From the NCBI RefSeq assembly GCF_008271695.1, contig NZ_VKKY01000001.1, positions 1,172,589 to 1,236,588 of the forward strand: 64,000 nt of DNA, given 5' to 3'. This document shows positions 60,189-64,000 of this stretch, one piece after another (position 1 is the first letter of the stretch; each line of letters starts with the position of its first letter). A program made the translations under genes and the position numbers. Below the pieces are notes generated by a model. It did no database searches and was not told where the DNA came from. It saw only the letters and a program-made list of their open reading frames with translations. This DNA comes from Rufibacter hautae. GTDB lineage: Bacteria; Bacteroidota; Bacteroidia; Cytophagales; Hymenobacteraceae.

Positions 60189-63100
60189 TTATTGCTTTAC
60201 TACACGGGAAGTTACTTTTCCTGAAGCAGTCTGCACTTGCAGGTAATACACACCTGGTGAATAGCTCGCAAAATCAAGAGCTAAAGACTGCCCCACTTCT
60301 ACTTGAACATTTTGCTGCAGCACTACTTTGCCGTTGCTATAGAACACAGTAACGGTTGCGGCACCACTCACTTGAGAAGAGGTAACATAAATCTTGCCTG
60401 CAGTTGGATTAGGATAAACTTCTAATGAAAGCTGAGCACCTGCTTTAGAATCCGCCTTCACTGCAATCACCTTTGAGTACTCAAACTTGCCGTCAAAGTC
60501 AGCCTGCTTGAGGCGGTAGTAATTCACACCAGTAGAAGCAGAAACATCTGAGAAGTTGTAATTCCGCAATACATTGCTATTTCCATTTCCTTTTACCCTC
60601 CCTACACTGGTGAAAGTTTTACCGTCCAGGCTACGCTCAATCTGGAAATAATCATTGTCTTTCTCAGCGGCAGTTGACCATGACAATTCTATTGACGAAG
60701 CTTTTTGCTTTCCTTCAAATGAAATTAATGAGACAGGCAGAATCTGCTCAGTAATTGTGGCGGAGGTAGGAGCTACCGATGCCAAGCTATAGTTTCCTGC
60801 ATCGCTACCAGACATGCCATAACCAGATAAGGTTACAGGCCAGGTACCCACTTGCGAAGATTCAAACTTTGCTAAACCACCAGTTAAGCTAACAACATCC
60901 CCGTTAATTGCACCAACCAATTTACGAGAAGTTACTGTTGCGTTGGTGTTACCATCCCACTCTTTATTACTTGCTGTGAAAGTACCGGTAATTTCTAATG
61001 GCGCAATAGCAGCAGATGGAGAAGCAATTATATTTGAGAGGATATAATTTACTGCATCAGTTCCCTCCAGTCTTACATCCTCTACTGTTACAAGTTTGTT
61101 GGTCCCTACATTTTTATCAGCAAAAGTAGCAGAACCATACAACGCAGTCACTACATCACCAGATATCTTATTTGTAGTTAAGGTAACAGGCGCGTTAGCA
61201 TTTCCATCGTAAATCTTGTCTTGGCTAGTTGCAGTTACGTTCAAGGTTCGCTGAGTAATGTTAGCGAATACTGTTGCAGTAGTATTGAAAGAATAATTAA
61301 GAGCATCTGCTCCACTAAGGGTTATACCGCTTACAGATACTGTTTTATTAGCTGCTACGTTCTTTGTTCCAAAAGTAGCAGTTGCATATGCTGGGTTTAC
61401 AATATCATTGGTAAGTTTATTTGTATTCAATAGAACTGTGGCAGCAGTGGTTCCATCATAGACTTTATCCTGACCAGTTGCCGAAACAACAAGCGCTCTT
61501 TGGGTGATGTTAGCCGAAGCAGTTGCAGTAGTGTTATAAGTATAGTTCGCTATATCCGCACCTGTTATTGAGATACCAGTTACATTGATTGCTCTAGTCC
61601 CTATATTTTTCTCAACAAATGTTGCAGTTGTATAAACTGAGGCCACGTCATCTGTGCTCACCTTATTAGAGGATAAAGTAACTGTAGCAGCGGTGGTCCC
61701 ATCATAGACTTTGTTTTGACCAGTTGCAGAAATAACAAGTGCTCTTTGGGTAATGCTCGCTGAAGCAGTTGCCGTAGTGTTAAAGCTATAATTACCTGCA
61801 TCAGTACCACTTATTGAAATTCCGCTTACAGCGATAGATCTAGTTCCTACATTTTTCAAAGCAAAAACGGCAGAACTATAAGCAGGCACTACGTTATCAG
61901 CAGCAAGCTTGTCACTTGACAAAGTAACTACTGCAGCCGTATTACCGTCGTATACTTTATTCTGCCCTGTAGCTGAAACAACTAGCACTTTCTGGGTGAT
62001 GTTCGCTGAAGTAGTTGCAGCAGTATTAGACAGCGTGTAGTTGTTAATACTTGTACCGCTAATTGAGATTCCACTTACATTGATTGATCTTGCTCCTACA
62101 TTTTTATCCACGAATACTGCAGACGTATAAGCAGGCACCACATCATCTGCTCCTAATTTATCAGAAGAAAGAGTAACGGTGGCACTTGTAGTACCATCAT
62201 ATACTTTATTCTGGCCAACCGCGGTTACAACAAGTGATCTTCTAGAAATATTGGCAGTTAACCCATTAGGGATGGTTAAGGTATAGTTTGCCATATCGGC
62301 GCCAGACAGGCCTCCTGTAGAAGTCACTACAATTCCGTTCCCAGCATTTGCCGTAGCAAAAGTACCTACATTGCTCCAAGTAACTACGTCTGGTGAAATA
62401 ACACCAGTCAATGTACCTGCAATGGTAGCAGCAGTAGTTCCATCATACACTTTTCCATTTGCAACGGGAGTTGCAATAGTAAGTGTCTTAGCAGAGATAG
62501 TTGCCGTTAGAGTTGATAACTGAGTAAGAGTGTAGTTTACTGCAGCTGTCCCTCCAAGAGAATATCCAGTTACTGTGACAGGCTTGTTTACACCAATGTT
62601 TTTGTTTACAAAAGCAGCACTTACTGTTGTAGAAACTAATGTTACATCATCATTTCCAACTCTACCTACTAATGACGGGGTCCCCGTTAAGGTAGCCGTA
62701 GTAGTTCCGTTATACTCTCTACTTACTGCTGCAAGACCCGAAATGGAGAGTGCTTTTCTATTAATTGTAAGCGTTACTGGAGTACGCGTATAACTAGGAC
62801 AGTTAGAGCCACTTACAAACTCCGCATAATACGTATAAGATCCTACTGCCACTACAGTAGGCGTGTATGTTGAAGTAGAAGCCAACGCAGTGCCACCTGT
62901 GGAAACATTGTACCATCTCACTGACATTCCAGTTGGTGGCGTAACAGAAAAAGTGGGATTAACTTCTCCATAAGTAATGCTTAAAGGCTTACTGTCTACA
63001 GTTGTTATGGTAGGGGAACTAGCCATACCTACTGAAAAAGGAATAGTAGAGAATCTATCTATTTGATTTCCTTGGTTGGCAATTGAACCAATATATCTTC

Positions 63101-63533
63101 CAACCCCAACAGATCTACTATCTAATGTAACCGTCGTGCTAGCTCTATCCCCAATTCTTCCGTTCATTTGTATTTGCCCGAGCGGTTGCAGTAGAGTTGC
63201 TGTTGCTGAGTTTCCGTCATAAACTCCTAATGTAAACACAGCATTACCATTCTTGTCAGTAGTTACGGTAACGGTAATGCTTTCAGTGGGGCAGTAGTTA
63301 TCCTTATCATTTGCAACAAGCGTCTGGGCCGCTACCTTAGAGGATTGCCCAAAGGACATTCCTGCAAGTAGGAGCACCACAAAACAAATTTTAGGCAACA
63401 AGGAGGGTTGACAGAAATGAAAACCTCCACCAGAAGTCTCAAATGTTTTTGCTCCTATCAACTGCTTCCTATGTAAGGACTGCTGGAGCATATTTGTTAG
63501 AGCAACCTTACCAAACGAGTACAATTTTTTCAT
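60189..63533 (-). CDS. T9SS-exported MBG/YDG-repeat protein, 8 repeats
   Basis: This 1114-residue protein has a long N-terminal extension (about 1-45) before the signal core (ICFVVLLLAGMSFG, cleavage near VAAQ, about 70). Two beta-sandwich Ig-like regions follow (about 75-170; 175-258 with ITYGEVNPTFSVTPP). Eight MBG/YDG-type repeats of about 84 residues span about 261-931 (QNKVYDGTTAATVTLSS, VDKNVGARSINVSGISISG, NITQRALVVSATG). The C-terminal ISFEGKQ/DNDYFQIERSLDG module and T9SS type A signal (YPNPTAGKIYVTSSQ, SPGVYYLQVQTASGKVTSRV) match the paralog at 57065-59500 almost block for block. It is probably a surface adhesin or stalk protein secreted by T9SS. Repeats 3-6 are most alike, suggesting recent internal duplication. 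Confidence 0.9.
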   Translation of the reverse strand: MKKLYSFGKVALTNMLQQSLHRKQLIGAKTFETSGGGFHFCQPSLLPKICFVVLLLAGMSFGQSSKVAAQTLVANDKDNYCPTESITVTVTTDKNGNAVFTLGVYDGNSATATLLQPLGQIQMNGRIGDRASTTVTLDSRSVGVGRYIGSIANQGNQIDRFSTIPFSVGMASSPTITTVDSKPLSITYGEVNPTFSVTPPTGMSVRWYNVSTGGTALASTSTYTPTVVAVGSYTYYAEFVSGSNCPSYTRTPVTLTINRKALSISGLAAVSREYNGTTTATLTGTPSLVGRVGNDDVTLVSTTVSAAFVNKNIGVNKPVTVTGYSLGGTAAVNYTLTQLSTLTATISAKTLTIATPVANGKVYDGTTAATIAGTLTGVISPDVVTWSNVGTFATANAGNGIVVTSTGGLSGADMANYTLTIPNGLTANISRRSLVVTAVGQNKVYDGTTSATVTLSSDKLGADDVVPAYTSAVFVDKNVGARSINVSGISISGTSINNYTLSNTAATTSANITQKVLVVSATGQNKVYDGNTAAVVTLSSDKLAADNVVPAYSSAVFALKNVGTRSIAVSGISISGTDAGNYSFNTTATASASITQRALVISATGQNKVYDGTTAATVTLSSNKVSTDDVASVYTTATFVEKNIGTRAINVTGISITGADIANYTYNTTATASANITQRALVVSATGQDKVYDGTTAATVLLNTNKLTNDIVNPAYATATFGTKNVAANKTVSVSGITLSGADALNYSFNTTATVFANITQRTLNVTATSQDKIYDGNANAPVTLTTNKISGDVVTALYGSATFADKNVGTNKLVTVEDVRLEGTDAVNYILSNIIASPSAAIAPLEITGTFTASNKEWDGNTNATVTSRKLVGAINGDVVSLTGGLAKFESSQVGTWPVTLSGYGMSGSDAGNYSLASVAPTSATITEQILPVSLISFEGKQKASSIELSWSTAAEKDNDYFQIERSLDGKTFTSVGRVKGNGNSNVLRNYNFSDVSASTGVNYYRLKQADFDGKFEYSKVIAVKADSKAGAQLSLEVYPNPTAGKIYVTSSQVSGAATVTVFYSNGKVVLQQNVQVEVGQSLALDFASYSPGVYYLQVQTASGKVTSRVVKQ
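60741..62753 (-). repeat. Coding MBG/YDG tandem repeat array, 8 units
   Basis: Eight units of about 250 bp. The central four share the SATGQNKVYDG, KNVGTRSI.VSGISISG and TTATASA.ITQRA blocks with few changes, whereas the outer units are diverged. Confidence 0.85.
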
Positions 63534-64000
63534 AAAAGGGTTACTAGATATTGATTGATTATTGTATTACTTAGTTACTTCTTTTAACAAGTGCTACAAA
63601 TTTGGCAATACTATCTATCAATTCATCACATTTATAAGTATGACAATTTTTATAATACCGTATAAATACCCTTTCAAATGTTTAAAAATTGTATTAGCAG
63701 GCTTTTATTTATTTATATTCATGTCTAGCTGATATAATTACAAAGCCAATATTGACAAAAAATATTTATACTTCTTACCATTAAAACCTATGTAAGTACA
63801 CATAATGGAATTGCTTCTAGTCTCCCTCTTTTTTTCTAACATATACAATAATTTAAATTAAATTATTTATATAACCTTTTTAGAAATTATGAGTAAAACC
63901 ATAGATTGGTCAGCATATAATTGTAAGATTATTTATATATTTTATTATGCATGCATAATAAAATCAACTACTTATCAGCCATTTCTGGATTATTCTTGCC
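63534..64000. other. AT-rich upstream region of MBG-repeat gene 2
   Basis: 467 bp of very AT-rich DNA to the end of the window. No gene is seen. It should contain the promoter of the 60189-63533 gene and holds a 22-bp perfect palindrome (63941-63962). Confidence 0.6.
63941..63962. repeat. 22-bp perfect palindrome
   Basis: TTTATTATGCA/TGCATAATAAA is a perfect dyad with no loop, in the AT-rich region about 410 bp upstream of the 8-repeat gene. It could be an operator for a gene beyond the edge or a cruciform-prone site. Confidence 0.5.

Overview
The window looks like a chromosomal segment of a Bacteroidota bacterium of the order Cytophagales, probably Hymenobacteraceae (a Rufibacter- or Pontibacter-like organism). 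This placement is an inference. It rests on two SusC/SusD pairs, several proteins with type IX secretion (T9SS) C-terminal sorting domains, DUF4374/DUF4350/DUF5668 families, Bacteroidota-type promoters (TAnnTTTG -7 boxes) and a lack of Shine-Dalgarno-like starts.

Layout. 1-1692: the 5' part of a LytS-type sensor kinase preceded by a LiaF-like membrane protein. 2450-3756: pheS and tRNA-Asn. 4034-7066: a large secreted propeller protein (T9SS cargo). 7506-10882: a UDP-diacylglucosamine-pyrophosphatase-like phosphoesterase and a glycosyltransferase with overlapping ends, then a GH1 beta-glucosidase. 11366-17323 (minus): a SusC-SusD-phosphodiesterase operon. 17821-22819 (plus): a TonB receptor, DUF4374 lipoprotein and PepSY membrane protein, typical of siderophore/iron uptake; the predicted promoter is bracketed by two Fur-like dyads. 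22998-25025: threonine aldolase and a LuxR-type regulator. 25098-31246 (minus) plus RDD (31316-32044): a MoxR ATPase/DUF58/DUF4350/DUF4129/membrane protein/SpoIIM cluster.

32336-47385 (minus): a polysaccharide utilization locus running from SusC and SusD through an FG-GAP T9SS protein, a BNR-propeller hydrolase, GH43, GH172, a GH5-like enzyme and two more GH43s. It is divergent from a LacI regulator, a sodium/sugar symporter, galK and galT (47730-52883). Two copies of the same palindrome (CGTAATCGATTACG core) lie in the divergent promoter region. The gene content suggests that an arabinose- and galactose-containing glycan such as arabinogalactan is degraded, with the galactose feeding the Leloir pathway. 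53303-54670: a beta-CASP metallo-beta-lactamase protein flanked on both sides by repeat-rich DNA. 55102-56634: a SulP anion transporter. 57065-63533: two paralogous T9SS proteins built from 4 and 8 MBG/YDG-type repeats, embedded in strongly AT-rich spacers.

The most unusual structure is a dispersed intergenic family: 13 copies of an imperfect palindrome that is always exactly 36 nt (GTTT...AAAC), mostly just 3' of stop codons. Other repeat families (a 33-bp inverted pair, 80-91 bp MITE-like elements, roughly 32-nt words and a duplicated terminator) share the same spacers.
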